13,240 nt of DNA from an uncultured Candidatus Melainabacteria bacterium (GCA_934754735.1 CAKVJE010000049.1:1-13240), one strand, 5' to 3'; numbered from the stretch's first letter, positions 1 to 7,594 are shown. Numbers and translations: made by a program. Notes: a model not told the origin generated them from the letters alone.

Positions 1-188
1 CAAAATACAAGCGCAAATCAGAATTAGAGCTCAAAGAATTTAATTCTGAAGAAAGCTTAAGACTTTTGTATGTTGCAATTACAAGAGCGCAAAAGAAATT
101 ATTTATTACAACATCGGCTAAAGCTAAAGGCTGGGGAAATAAAGAAGTTGAACAAACTCCAAGCGTGATTTTTTCAGGAGTGCTGTAA
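1..188 (+). CDS. UvrD/PcrA-type superfamily 1 DNA helicase, C-terminal fragment (5' end outside window)
   Basis: Open from the window edge (first full codon at 3) to a TAA at 186-188, giving 61 visible codons. The visible protein contains SEESLRLLYVAITRAQKKLF, which is helicase motif VI of the UvrD/Rep/PcrA/AddA superfamily (typically E-[ER]-R-L-x-Y-V-A-[IL]-T-R-A, with the Arg contacting ATP). Family role: ATP-driven 3'-5' unwinding in repair, replication restart or recombination. After motif VI only about 35 residues remain, so no long C-terminal nuclease domain follows; this argues for a UvrD/PcrA-like rather than an AddA-like protein, although the exact subfamily cannot be fixed from this tail. 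The stop lies 57 bases before the pheS start, and a separate promoter sits in that gap, so pheS need not depend on this gene. Confidence 0.85.
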   Translation, partial: KYKRKSELELKEFNSEESLRLLYVAITRAQKKLFITTSAKAKGWGNKEVEQTPSVIFSGVL

Positions 189-197
189 CTTTAATTC

Positions 198-226
198 TTT
201 ACAATTCGCCCTCTCTGCGCTATGAT
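198..226 (+). promoter_or_regulatory. Probable sigma-70-type promoter of pheS
   Basis: TTTACA at 198-203 and TATGAT at 221-226 are separated by exactly 17 bases; each matches its consensus hexamer at 5 of 6 positions. Transcription would begin around 232-234, immediately before or within the AAGGAG ribosome binding site at 233-238, leaving a leader of only about 12 bases. The in-frame ATG at 222 lies inside the -10 box, which argues against it being the translation start. Inferred from sequence only. Confidence 0.5.
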
Positions 227-245
227 TTCAGTAAGGAGAAATAGT

Positions 246-1280
246 ATGAAAGAACAGTTGGAAAATATTTATAACTCAGCAAAAGCAGATATTGAGCAAG
301 CTCAATCAATTAGTGATATAGATGAAATTAGATTGAAATATTTAAGCCGTAAAGGTGAATTTAATTCAATCAAAAAAGGTTTAAAAGATTTGTCTGACGA
401 AGACAAACGTGTTGTTGGCGCATTAGCTAACAAAATTACACAAGAGCTTGAAGGTTTATTGAAAGATAAGCATGATATTTTCTATCAAAGAGAACTTAAT
501 GAAAAATTGCAAAAAGATAGAATTGATATTACTTTGAGTGGTAAATATATTCCACAAGGTAAAGTTCACCCGCTAACTTCTACAACAAACGAAATCGTAA
601 CAATTTTTCAAAATCTTGGATTTTCAGTTGTAGCACCGAATTTATCTCCTGAAGTTGAAACAGAATACTATAACTTTGATATGTTAAATGTTCCAAAAGA
701 CCACCCCGCAAGAGATGTACAAGATACATTCTATGTAAAAGGTATGGAAGGCGTTGTATTGAGAAGCCAAACTTCAGGTGCTCAAATTCACGTTATGGAA
801 AATCAAAAACCACCTATCAAGGTAATTTCTCCGGGTAGAGTTTACAGAAACGAAAACATTAACGCTCGTAAGAATAATTTCTTCCATCAAATTGAAGGAT
901 TGTATGTTGATAAAGATATTACGTTCGGTGATTTAAAAGGTGTTTTGAACGAATTTATCAGATTGTATTTTGGTGCAGCTCGTCCAACTCGTTTTAGAAG
1001 CAGTTTTTTCCCATTTACAGAACCTTCTGCAGAAGTTGACGTTCAATGTATTATGTGCCAAGGCAAAGGCTGTCGCACTTGTAGTGGAACAGGCTGGTTA
1101 GAAGTTCTTGGTTGCGGTATGGTTGACGCAAATGTTCTTAGAGGTGTTGGAATCGATCCTGATGTTTATTCCGGTTTCGCATTTGGTATGGGCGTAGAAA
1201 GACTTGCTATGCTTAAATACGCAATTGATGATATCAGATTATTCTTCAACAACGATAAGAGATTCTTGGAACAATTTTAA
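246..1280 (+). CDS. pheS: Phenylalanine--tRNA ligase alpha subunit
   Basis: Cytoplasmic class II synthetase subunit that activates phenylalanine with ATP and charges tRNA-Phe as an (alpha-beta)2 tetramer with PheT. The start at 246 was chosen over the in-frame ATG at 222 because AAGGAG (233-238) sits 7 bases upstream and the earlier ATG has no ribosome binding site and lies in the putative -10 box; this gives 344 aa, the usual length. Visible: N-terminal coiled-coil arm (about 1-90), motif 1 region with HPLTSTTNEI, motif 2 around RVYRNE (Arg201), and motif 3 GMGVER (Arg319) near the C terminus, ending in the expected NDKRFLEQF. Cys268, Cys271, Cys276 and Cys279 form a CxxC-x4-CxxC cluster resembling a small zinc knuckle, seen in some bacterial PheS proteins and absent from the E. 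coli type. pheT is not adjacent: the next gene is a peptidase. Confidence 0.97.
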   Translation: MKEQLENIYNSAKADIEQAQSISDIDEIRLKYLSRKGEFNSIKKGLKDLSDEDKRVVGALANKITQELEGLLKDKHDIFYQRELNEKLQKDRIDITLSGKYIPQGKVHPLTSTTNEIVTIFQNLGFSVVAPNLSPEVETEYYNFDMLNVPKDHPARDVQDTFYVKGMEGVVLRSQTSGAQIHVMENQKPPIKVISPGRVYRNENINARKNNFFHQIEGLYVDKDITFGDLKGVLNEFIRLYFGAARPTRFRSSFFPFTEPSAEVDVQCIMCQGKGCRTCSGTGWLEVLGCGMVDANVLRGVGIDPDVYSGFAFGMGVERLAMLKYAIDDIRLFFNNDKRFLEQF

Positions 1281-1290
1281 GAGCTAATTG

Positions 1291-1983
1291 ATGAATAAAA
1301 TTTTTGGCTTAATTCTAACATTTGCACTTTGTTTAGCACCGGCATTTGCTGCTGATGGTATTCTTATTTCAGCTAAGGAAAGTGCTAAAGAACAGCGCAA
1401 AGTTAGCGAAGTTGGTTTTAGACTTCTGAATGCAAATGGAATTCAAACCAGAGCTATGTTTGCATTGGCGACAACCAGAAAAATCAATGCCTATTGTGAT
1501 ACTAGAAGTCGTATGATTGTAATTTATCGTTCGCTTTATGAAAGATGCGAAACCGAAGATGAACTTGCAGCAATTCTTGCTCATGAAATCGGACATAGTG
1601 TAGATACTTATGTTGGTCCGTTTAGAGGTATAGGAACTTGTATTGCTATGAGCTATTCTCCGAGAAAATATGAACTAAAAGCTGATAAACGCGCGATAGA
1701 TTATCTTGTTAATGCCGGCTATAATCCTGTTGCGATGATTGTAGTAATGAGTAAAAACTTCCCGCAGGGTCATTATGAAGTCTTTTCAACGCATCCTTTA
1801 TCAACAAGAAGAATGATGGAAGTTTATGAATACATCTACAAAAAGTATCCGGAATACCTTGTTAATAATGCTTATAAGGACAACATTTATTACCAAAACT
1901 TCTTGCTAACTTCACAGAAAAATCGCGCTAAGTTCCAAGAAAAAGTCAAAACAAATTCCAACAAAAAAGTTCACTATCTATGA
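1291..1983 (+). CDS. Secreted M48-family zinc metallopeptidase
   Basis: 230 aa. The N terminus is a clear Sec signal peptide (hydrophobic stretch about residues 4-19, likely cleavage after AFA at residue 20), so the mature protein acts outside the cytoplasm. His98-Glu99-Ile-Gly-His102 is the HExxH zinc motif, and Glu128 in the following ELKAD is the third zinc ligand with the E-x3-D signature of M48 peptidases. A later STHPLSTRRM matches the conserved HP..R element of the family. It is short compared with HtpX (no transmembrane segments) and lacks the C-terminal TPR domain of BepA/YfgC, so it is a minimal LoiP/YcaL-like or Oma1-like catalytic domain. ATG at 1291 is preferred over the TTG at 1288; AAGAG (1279-1283) overlaps the pheS stop 7 bases upstream. 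The stop overlaps the next gene as ATGA, implying translational coupling. Substrate unknown. Confidence 0.88.
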   Translation: MNKIFGLILTFALCLAPAFAADGILISAKESAKEQRKVSEVGFRLLNANGIQTRAMFALATTRKINAYCDTRSRMIVIYRSLYERCETEDELAAILAHEIGHSVDTYVGPFRGIGTCIAMSYSPRKYELKADKRAIDYLVNAGYNPVAMIVVMSKNFPQGHYEVFSTHPLSTRRMMEVYEYIYKKYPEYLVNNAYKDNIYYQNFLLTSQKNRAKFQEKVKTNSNKKVHYL

Positions 1984-2627
1984 TAAGATTCTTTGTTTTA
2001 TTTCTTGTATCAAGTCTATTAATTCTGCCGAGTGCCGGCATGATTGAGGATGAGTTTGTAGAGTCGACTTTGAGCAAGGATTTGAAAATTAGAAAGTATC
2101 AGCCGCCTAAAATAGAAGACGATTTTGTAGAAAACAGAAATTACACCTCTGTTAAAAGACAAAATGTCAGAATAATCGAGATATTGCCTAATGCGGATAG
2201 CAAGATTGTTCAAAGACCATATCACATGATTTCAGAAAATGATATTCCTGTTCGGATTTGTATTAGAGAAAAGTTCTCTACGAAACAAAAACGCGAAGAA
2301 GGTCAGATTATAGAGTTTGAAACTCTTGACGAGGTGAAATTTAAGAATAAATTGTATCCCGCTGGAACTGTTGTAAAGGCTAGAATTGAAAATATTTCTA
2401 TGAATTCAATGTGGGGCGCACCTGCTGATTTTGTAATCGGTAATTTTTCGATTGATGAAAGACCTTTATATGGCGAAGTTACAAAAACCGGTGCAAATCG
2501 CGCTATCTGGTTGCATCCGTTGGCGGTTATTGCAACTCCCCTCTTTGGAACAGGAATTTGGTTGATGTTTATAAGAGGCGGACATGCAAAAATTAAGCCA
2601 AAAGAAGTTTTTACATTGTATTTTTAA
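1980..2627 (+). CDS. Secreted or membrane-anchored protein of unknown function
   Basis: 215 aa; I do not recognise the family. The first 20 residues form a signal peptide (hydrophobic core FFVLFLVSSLLILPSAG). The middle part (about 30-170) is polar, with several Lys/Arg-rich patches and a beta-looking segment containing EFETLDEVKFKNKLYPAGTV, which reads like a small extracytoplasmic beta domain. Residues about 176-198 are a second hydrophobic stretch (IWLHPLAVIATPLFGTGIWL then MFI) long enough to cross a membrane, followed by a short basic tail RGGHAKIKPKEVFTLYF. The start codon overlaps the stop of the M48 peptidase gene (ATGA, 1980-1983), and no separate ribosome binding site is needed, so the two are probably co-translated and may work together in the envelope. 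No catalytic motif is visible. Confidence 0.75.
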   Translation: MIRFFVLFLVSSLLILPSAGMIEDEFVESTLSKDLKIRKYQPPKIEDDFVENRNYTSVKRQNVRIIEILPNADSKIVQRPYHMISENDIPVRICIREKFSTKQKREEGQIIEFETLDEVKFKNKLYPAGTVVKARIENISMNSMWGAPADFVIGNFSIDERPLYGEVTKTGANRAIWLHPLAVIATPLFGTGIWLMFIRGGHAKIKPKEVFTLYF

Positions 2628-2691
2628 TACAGACAAGATAGTCGTTTTATAAATGTTCTAAATTATTTATATCTGTAAAAATTTTAGCACA

Positions 2692-2697
2692 TATAAT
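2692..2697 (+). promoter_or_regulatory. Possible -10 element of the feoAB promoter
   Basis: A perfect TATAAT lies 25 bases before the feoAB start in the 95-base gap after the unknown envelope protein gene. No convincing -35 hexamer is seen at 16-18 bases, and I do not see a clear Fur-box palindrome, so only the -10 is supported. The ribosome binding site is GAGGT at 2714-2718 (4-base spacing, close) or AGGAAG at 2704-2709 (13 bases, far). Confidence 0.35.
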
Positions 2698-2722
2698 ATA
2701 AATAGGAAGTTTTGAGGTTAAA

Positions 2723-5053
2723 ATGACAACTTTAGATAATTTGCCTGTTGGAAAAGAAGGATATATAAAATCAATTGAATGCGAAGATAAAGCGCTTCGC
2801 AACCATATTTTGAACATGGGTTTAACTCCAAATGTGGAAGTTAAATTAATTAAAACTGCACCAATGGGAGACCCCTTAGAAATCAGAGTGCGCGGATACG
2901 AACTTACAATTAGAAAATCTGATGCGTCAAAAATCATTCTCAAAGATATTCACGATGCCCACGATTATCCTCGCAAAAACAAAGTTTTTGAAGATATTGA
3001 CCACTCTATGATTGGTGAAGAACAAATTGACGGCGCAAAACGAATTAAGTTAAAAGAAAATGTACATTTTGCGCTTGCAGGTAATCAAAATTGCGGAAAG
3101 ACAACGCTTTTCAACAAACTCACAGGTTCACATCAACATGTTGGAAACTTCCCCGGGGTTACGGTTGATAGAACAGACGGCGTTATCAAACATTACGAAA
3201 ATGCAACAATTACAGACCTTCCGGGGATTTATTCACTTTCACCATATAGTAATGAAGAAGTTGTAACTCGTGATTTTATCCTAAAACAAAAACCTGACGG
3301 AATTATCAACATTGTTGATGCGACAAATATTGAACGAAATTTATTTCTTACAATGCAACTTATAGAGTTGGATATTCCAATGGTAATTGCTCTTAACATG
3401 ATGGATGAAGTTGCTGAAAGCGGTGGAAGCATTGATGTGAACGGTTTAGAAATGGCGCTTGGCGTGCCTGTAATTCCGATTTCTGCATCAAAAGGCGAAG
3501 GCATAGGTGAACTAATCGACCACGCAATTAATGTTGCGCAATACGGTGATCATCCAAAACGCATTGATTTCTGCGCAGACGGCCCTGTTCACAGATGTAT
3601 CCACTCAATTGAACATTTAATCGAAGATCACGCGCATGCGGTTAAAATTCCGACAAGATTTGCAGCGACAAAATTAACCGAAAAAGACCAAATTACACTT
3701 GATGCTTTAGATTTGGACACAAATGAAATTGATGCTTGCAACCACATTATTAAAGAACTTGAGGAAGACTCAGGACTTGATAGCGAAGCTGCACTTGCCG
3801 ATATGAGGTTTACATTCATAGAAAATCTTTGTGCAAATTTTGTTTCAAAACCGACTGAAACAATAGGTCAAAAGATTTCTACAAAAACAGATAGAATTTT
3901 AACAGGTAAATACACCGCCATTCCAGCATTTTTGGCCATTATGGGATTTATTTTCTATATAACTTTCGGGCCTTTAGGAACGCTTTTGACGAGCCTTATG
4001 GATGCAATAATCGTATTTATAACTAATATTGCTGATAATGCATTAACGGCTTATGGTTTAAATCCTGTCGTGCATTCATTAATTATCGACGGTATTTTTC
4101 AAGGTGTAGGAAGCATTTTGAGCTTCTTGCCTGTAATCGTAACTCTGTTTTTCTTCTTGTCAATTCTTGAAGATAGCGGTTATATGGCGCGAGTAGCGTT
4201 TTTTATGGACAAAGCTTTAAGAAAAATCGGACTTTCCGGAAGAAGTTTTGTGCCTATGCTAATCGGCTTTGGCTGTTCAGTTCCGGCGATTATGGCAACC
4301 AGAACTTTGCCTTCAGAACGTGATAGAAAAATGACAATTTTCTTAACTCCATTTATGAGTTGCTCAGCGAAACTTCCTGTTTACGCATTGTTTACAGCTG
4401 CATTCTTTAAACAACATCAGGCAGTTGTAATTCTTAGTCTATATTTATTGGGAATTTTTGTGGGCATAATTTTAGCTTACATAATGAAATACTTTTTCTT
4501 TAAAGGCGAAGCCGTACCTTTTGTTATGGAACTTCCAAATTACAGAATGCCAAGTTTTGTAAATGTTTACAGATTGATTTATATGAAAGCAAAAGATTTT
4601 GTAACTAAAGCTTTTACAATAATTTTCTGGGCTACAATAGTAATTTGGTTTTTACAATCTTTTGATGTTAAATTAAATCTTGTTTCACATCCTGCTGATA
4701 GTTTACTTGCAATTTTAGGCAACTTCCTTGTTCCTGTGTTTAAACCTTTAGGAATTGCGGATTGGAGAATTGCAACAGCGTTCATTACAGGCTTTATGGC
4801 GAAAGAAAGCGTTGTAAGTACATTAAGTATTCTTGTCGGCGATATAAAAGATTGCGGATTATTCAGTCAACTGACCGCATTTGTGTTCTTAGTTTTCTGT
4901 TTATTGTACACACCTTGCGTGGCTGCAATTGCAACTGTAAGGCGTGAATTAGGCAAACGCTATGCAACGCTTGTAGTCTTAATGCAATGCTCAATCGCAT
5001 GGTTTGTAGCATTCTGCGTGTATTATTTAGGCAGTGCGCTTGCAGGGCATTAA
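2723..5053 (+). CDS. feoB: Fused FeoA-FeoB ferrous iron transporter
   Basis: 776-aa inner-membrane Fe(II) importer. Residues 1 to about 76 are a FeoA SH3-like domain (NHILNMGLTPNVEV, then GDPLEIRVRGYELTIRKSDA), normally a separate small protein; a charged linker leads to the FeoB G domain. G motifs are complete: G1 GNQNCGKT (120-127), G2 GVTVD, G3 DLPG (165-168), G4 NMMD (225-228), G5 SAS (254-256). A helical region follows to about residue 390, then the multi-helix membrane domain with two Gate halves, including the conserved GFGCSVPAIMATRTLPSERD with its Cys and the late YTPCVAAIATVRRE segment. Nothing essential is missing. No FeoC gene is visible. The fused form fits an organism living with Fe(II) under low oxygen. 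The gene stands alone, ending at a bidirectional terminator shared with aspS. Confidence 0.96.
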   Translation: MTTLDNLPVGKEGYIKSIECEDKALRNHILNMGLTPNVEVKLIKTAPMGDPLEIRVRGYELTIRKSDASKIILKDIHDAHDYPRKNKVFEDIDHSMIGEEQIDGAKRIKLKENVHFALAGNQNCGKTTLFNKLTGSHQHVGNFPGVTVDRTDGVIKHYENATITDLPGIYSLSPYSNEEVVTRDFILKQKPDGIINIVDATNIERNLFLTMQLIELDIPMVIALNMMDEVAESGGSIDVNGLEMALGVPVIPISASKGEGIGELIDHAINVAQYGDHPKRIDFCADGPVHRCIHSIEHLIEDHAHAVKIPTRFAATKLTEKDQITLDALDLDTNEIDACNHIIKELEEDSGLDSEAALADMRFTFIENLCANFVSKPTETIGQKISTKTDRILTGKYTAIPAFLAIMGFIFYITFGPLGTLLTSLMDAIIVFITNIADNALTAYGLNPVVHSLIIDGIFQGVGSILSFLPVIVTLFFFLSILEDSGYMARVAFFMDKALRKIGLSGRSFVPMLIGFGCSVPAIMATRTLPSERDRKMTIFLTPFMSCSAKLPVYALFTAAFFKQHQAVVILSLYLLGIFVGIILAYIMKYFFFKGEAVPFVMELPNYRMPSFVNVYRLIYMKAKDFVTKAFTIIFWATIVIWFLQSFDVKLNLVSHPADSLLAILGNFLVPVFKPLGIADWRIATAFITGFMAKESVVSTLSILVGDIKDCGLFSQLTAFVFLVFCLLYTPCVAAIATVRRELGKRYATLVVLMQCSIAWFVAFCVYYLGSALAGH

Positions 5054-5070
5054 AAACTATTTTTAATAAT

Positions 5071-5107
5071 AAAAAAAGACCGATTCAATATTGAAACGGT
5101 CTCTTTT
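5071..5107. terminator. Bidirectional rho-independent terminator between feoAB and aspS
   Basis: AGACCG (5077-5082) pairs with CGGTCT (5097-5102), then an A/A mismatch, then TTCA (5084-5087) with TGAA (5092-5095) around a 4-base loop. Seven As precede the stem and TCTTTT follows, so it has a U-tract in either direction, as expected between two convergent genes. Confidence 0.85.
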
Positions 5108-5123
5108 ATTATAAATATAGGAT

Positions 5124-6908
5124 TTAGTCTTTCTTAACTGTGCTCTTAATGTGCAATTCTCTCAATTGTTGCAATGAAGCTTCACCCGGAGCATCACTCA
5201 TCAAGCACTTAGCACTTGCATTCTTAGGGAATGCGATAACGTCACGGATTGAGTCAGTTCTGCAAAGTAATGCAACCAATCTATCCAAACCGATAGCCAA
5301 ACCGGCATGTGGCGGAGTACCATATTGAAGAGCGTTAACCATAAATCCGAATTTTTCTGTTGCTTCTTCTTCTGTTAATCCTAATGCTTTAAAGATTTTC
5401 TTTTGAACTTCAGATGAATGGATTCTTACAGAACCACCGCCTAATTCAGTTCCGTTATAAACGATATCATAAGCAATTGATTTAACATTGCCCAAATCTC
5501 CGCTATCCAATTTATCCAAATCTTCCAAGTTTGGAGAAGTGAATGGGTGGTGCATTGCCATAAATCTGCCTTCTTCGTCTGACCATTCGAACATTGGGAA
5601 GTCAACAACCCACAACAAGTTGTGTTTGTTTTCGTCAATCAAGTTCAATGATTTTCCGAAGTGCAATCTTAATCTGCCCATAATATCGTAAACTAATTTT
5701 GGTTTATCAGCTACGAAGAAAATAATATCTCCGGCTTCAGCACCAGCTCTTTCTTGAATTTGTTTTGCTTGTTCTTCTGTAACGAATTTCAATACAGGAG
5801 ATTTTGCAGAACCGTCTTCCAAGTATATAATATTAGCTAATGCTTTAGCACCAAATGATACTGCAAGTTTTGTAATATCATCAATATCTTTTCTTGAATA
5901 TTTAGCACCACCAGGGATTCTGATACCACGAACAATACCGCCGTTTTCAAGAGTCTTTTTAACGATATCAAAGTTAGATTGTAAAATAATATCACCAATA
6001 TCAAATAATTCTAAACCAAATCTTGTATCAGGTTTATCAGAACCAAATCTATCCATTGCTTCTTGCCAAGTGATTTGAGTAAATGGAGGTTTAATTTCTA
6101 CTCCGGCAGCTTTGAACGCATCAACTAACAAACCTTCAACCATTTTAATTACATCAGGTTGTTCAACAAAAGACATTTCCATGTCGATTTGAGTGAATTC
6201 AGGTTGTCTGTCAGCTCTCAAATCTTCATCACGGAAGCATTTTGCGACTTGATAATATTTTTCAATACCACCAACCATTAATAATTGTTTGAAAATCTGT
6301 GGTGATTGAGGAAGCGCGAAGAATTTACCTTCTTGAACACGAGAAGGTACTAAATAATCTCTTGCGCCTTCCGGAGTTGTTTTAATCAAGATAGGAGTTT
6401 CAACTTCCATAAAGTCTTGGTTGTTCAAATAATTTCTAACAGCTTGAACAATGTTGTGTCTTGTTTTCAAGTTGTGTAACATTTTTTCGTTTCTGATATC
6501 TAAATATCTGTATTTAAGTCTGATATCTTCTGAAACGCTTTCGTCGCCAAGAACGAAAGGTAAAACTTTTGATTCAGCTAAAATCTCAACTGATTCAGGA
6601 TACATTTCAACTTGGCCTGTAGGATATTTTTCGTTATAAGTTTCTTCAGGTCTTTTTGTAACTTTACCTTTAACCATGATTACATATTCATTTCTAACTT
6701 TTTCAAAAACTTTATGTACATCTGGATTAACTTGTGGGTTAGCTACAAGTTGAAAAAATCCGCTTCTGTCTCTTAATTCGATAAACAAAATACCGCCCAA
6801 GTCTCTAACTGTAGAAACCCAACCGGATAGTGTAATTTCTTCATTTAAATTGCTTAGGTTTAATTCACCGCAATTGTTTGTTTTCATTCTGGTTTTCAAT
6901 TTATTCAT
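5124..6908 (-). CDS. aspS: Aspartate--tRNA ligase (bacterial type)
   Basis: 594-aa class IIb synthetase that charges tRNA-Asp. Order of domains: OB-fold anticodon-binding domain (about 15-115), catalytic core with motif 2 FRDEDLRADRQPEFTQID (225-242), an inserted GAD domain (about 290-410) that marks the bacterial type, and motif 3 with GLDR (Arg543) near the C terminus. Leu37 in the RDLGG loop matches the residue of discriminating AspRS enzymes (His is typical of non-discriminating ones), hinting that it charges only tRNA-Asp; this is an inference from one position. Start is uncertain: AGGGAG directly abuts the ATG at 6908, which is too close; a TTG at 6899 (codon 4) would be 9 bases away, while ATG at 6887 (codon 8) best matches E. 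coli AspRS in length. Divergent from dnaB; convergent with feoAB. Confidence 0.97.
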   Translation of the reverse strand: MNKLKTRMKTNNCGELNLSNLNEEITLSGWVSTVRDLGGILFIELRDRSGFFQLVANPQVNPDVHKVFEKVRNEYVIMVKGKVTKRPEETYNEKYPTGQVEMYPESVEILAESKVLPFVLGDESVSEDIRLKYRYLDIRNEKMLHNLKTRHNIVQAVRNYLNNQDFMEVETPILIKTTPEGARDYLVPSRVQEGKFFALPQSPQIFKQLLMVGGIEKYYQVAKCFRDEDLRADRQPEFTQIDMEMSFVEQPDVIKMVEGLLVDAFKAAGVEIKPPFTQITWQEAMDRFGSDKPDTRFGLELFDIGDIILQSNFDIVKKTLENGGIVRGIRIPGGAKYSRKDIDDITKLAVSFGAKALANIIYLEDGSAKSPVLKFVTEEQAKQIQERAGAEAGDIIFFVADKPKLVYDIMGRLRLHFGKSLNLIDENKHNLLWVVDFPMFEWSDEEGRFMAMHHPFTSPNLEDLDKLDSGDLGNVKSIAYDIVYNGTELGGGSVRIHSSEVQKKIFKALGLTEEEATEKFGFMVNALQYGTPPHAGLAIGLDRLVALLCRTDSIRDVIAFPKNASAKCLMSDAPGEASLQQLRELHIKSTVKKD

Positions 6909-6971
6909 CTCCCTATAATTCTTTATAAGTATACCTAAATCCTAACAAAAAGGGGGAGGATTGTAAAGCTT

Positions 6972-7358
6972 CTTACTTTTTCTGGAGAAAAAGTAAGCAA
7001 AAAGACTTTTCATACTTTGTCGGATGACATAAGAAAAACTACTAGCTCATTTTAGAGTTCCAAGTCATCCTCTCACGTGAGATTACAAGTTCAACGTATT
7101 CCCTCCTTCTGGCACTACTGTCCATGATAATTTGCAAAAAACTCTAAAATAAAATCAATATAGTTATATAGCAAATGTTGAGTCAAGACTAAAATTGAAC
7201 GACATTCGCGCCGCGAGCGTTTTTTAGCGAGCGCAAGAGTGCGGGTTTACCCGCTACATCCATTTGAACCACGCTCGTAAGAGCGTAGAAAACGGTATGT
7301 TTTTTCTTCTTTTTGCTTACTTTTTCTTCTTTTATCACAATAAAGAAGAAAAAGTAAG
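6972..7358. repeat. Cassette bracketed by inverted hairpin repeats (MITE/REP-like)
   Basis: The left end is a perfect hairpin, CTTACTTTTTCT (6972-6983) and AGAAAAAGTAAG (6986-6997). The right end is a longer hairpin, arms 7316-7335 and 7340-7358 with one extra T and a 4-base loop, built from the same CTTACTTTTTCT motif. In addition a 20-base sequence at 6986-7005 recurs exactly, inverted, at 7308-7327. So the same motif appears four times in alternating orientation, enclosing about 300 bases with further nested palindromes. No transposase and no clear target-site duplication is visible. Inverted repeats are seen directly; mobility is inference. Confidence 0.7.
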
Positions 7359-7429
7359 AACTATTTTGAAATAAAAAGTTTTTTAATGTCCTTTTCTATC
7401 CCTTTTATTGCGAATAAAAAGATTTTTCA

Positions 7430-7494
7430 CTTCATTTCCAAGCCGGTAGTTGTATTTACCAGTAGGAAAGTGTCGTGTAAAAAGGTGAGGTGTT
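7430..7494 (+). repeat. Dispersed structured repeat, copy A
   Basis: Positions 7430-7481 align without gaps to 11295-11346 with 43 of 52 bases identical; four further bases (TGTT, 7491-7494) also match after a more diverged stretch. It folds as an imperfect hairpin: 7433-7439 with 7465-7472 (one bulged G), then GGTA (7445-7448) with TACC (7457-7460). It lies about 100 bases before dnaB. See copy B for the paired-base comparison. Confidence 0.7.
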
Positions 7495-7527
7495 TATCAT
7501 AAAAAATAACTGAAAACATTTCTTAAT

Positions 7528-7586
7528 CATTGTTGAATAAGAACAATGTTATTGTTAAACTCATGTTTGAAGGTCATGTTTCAAGG
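7528..7586 (+). promoter_or_regulatory. dnaB leader: alternative stems and a 13-base tandem repeat holding the ribosome binding site
   Basis: CATTGTT (7528-7534) pairs with AACAATG (7542-7548), while AACAAT (7542-7547) can instead pair with ATTGTT (7551-7556). Next come two adjacent 13-base copies, TCATGTTTGAAGG (7561-7573) and TCATGTTTCAAGG (7574-7586), differing at one base. The AAGG of the second copy is part of the AAGGAG ribosome binding site (7583-7588, 6 bases before the ATG). A weak promoter could be TTGAAT (7533-7538) with TAAACT (7556-7561) at 17 bases, overlapping the stems. Confidence 0.4.
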
Positions 7587-7594
7587 AGAATTCA

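Larger units (their letters stand above)
6909..7594. other. Gene-free, hairpin-rich region between divergent aspS and dnaB
   Basis: I find no protein gene or recognisable RNA gene here. It carries the leader regions of aspS (leftward) and dnaB (rightward), a cassette bracketed by long inverted repeats (6972-7358), one copy of a dispersed repeat (7430-7494) and several smaller palindromes: GGATGAC/GTCATCC (7022-7028/7064-7070), a perfect 12-base palindrome TCTCACGTGAGA (7071-7082), an 11-base inverted pair ATTTTAGAGTT (7049-7059/7140-7150), GCGGGTTTACCCGC (7241-7254) and ACGCTCGTAAGAGCGT (7271-7286). Positions 7200-7290 are much richer in G+C than the surroundings. Such density of palindromes suggests accumulated non-coding repeat elements, or possibly a structured transcript. 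Confidence 0.7.

Noticed and set aside
189..245. T-box or attenuator before pheS
   Set aside because: Only 57 bases separate the genes and the likely promoter ends just before the ribosome binding site, leaving no leader.
2641..2722. Fur box before feoAB
   Set aside because: A few AT-rich repeats look suggestive, but no clear 19-base palindrome of the GATAATGATAATCATTATC type is present.
6978..7140. Short minus-strand frame beginning near 7126 (MDSSARRREYVEL...)
   Set aside because: No Shine-Dalgarno, only 28 codons, and it crosses several palindromes; more likely chance coding within a repeat.
7258..7286. Minus-strand GGTTCAAATG next to a 6-bp hairpin, resembling a tRNA T-arm
   Set aside because: The bases flanking the loop do not pair into a 5-bp T stem and no acceptor or anticodon stems close around it; no cloverleaf can be drawn.
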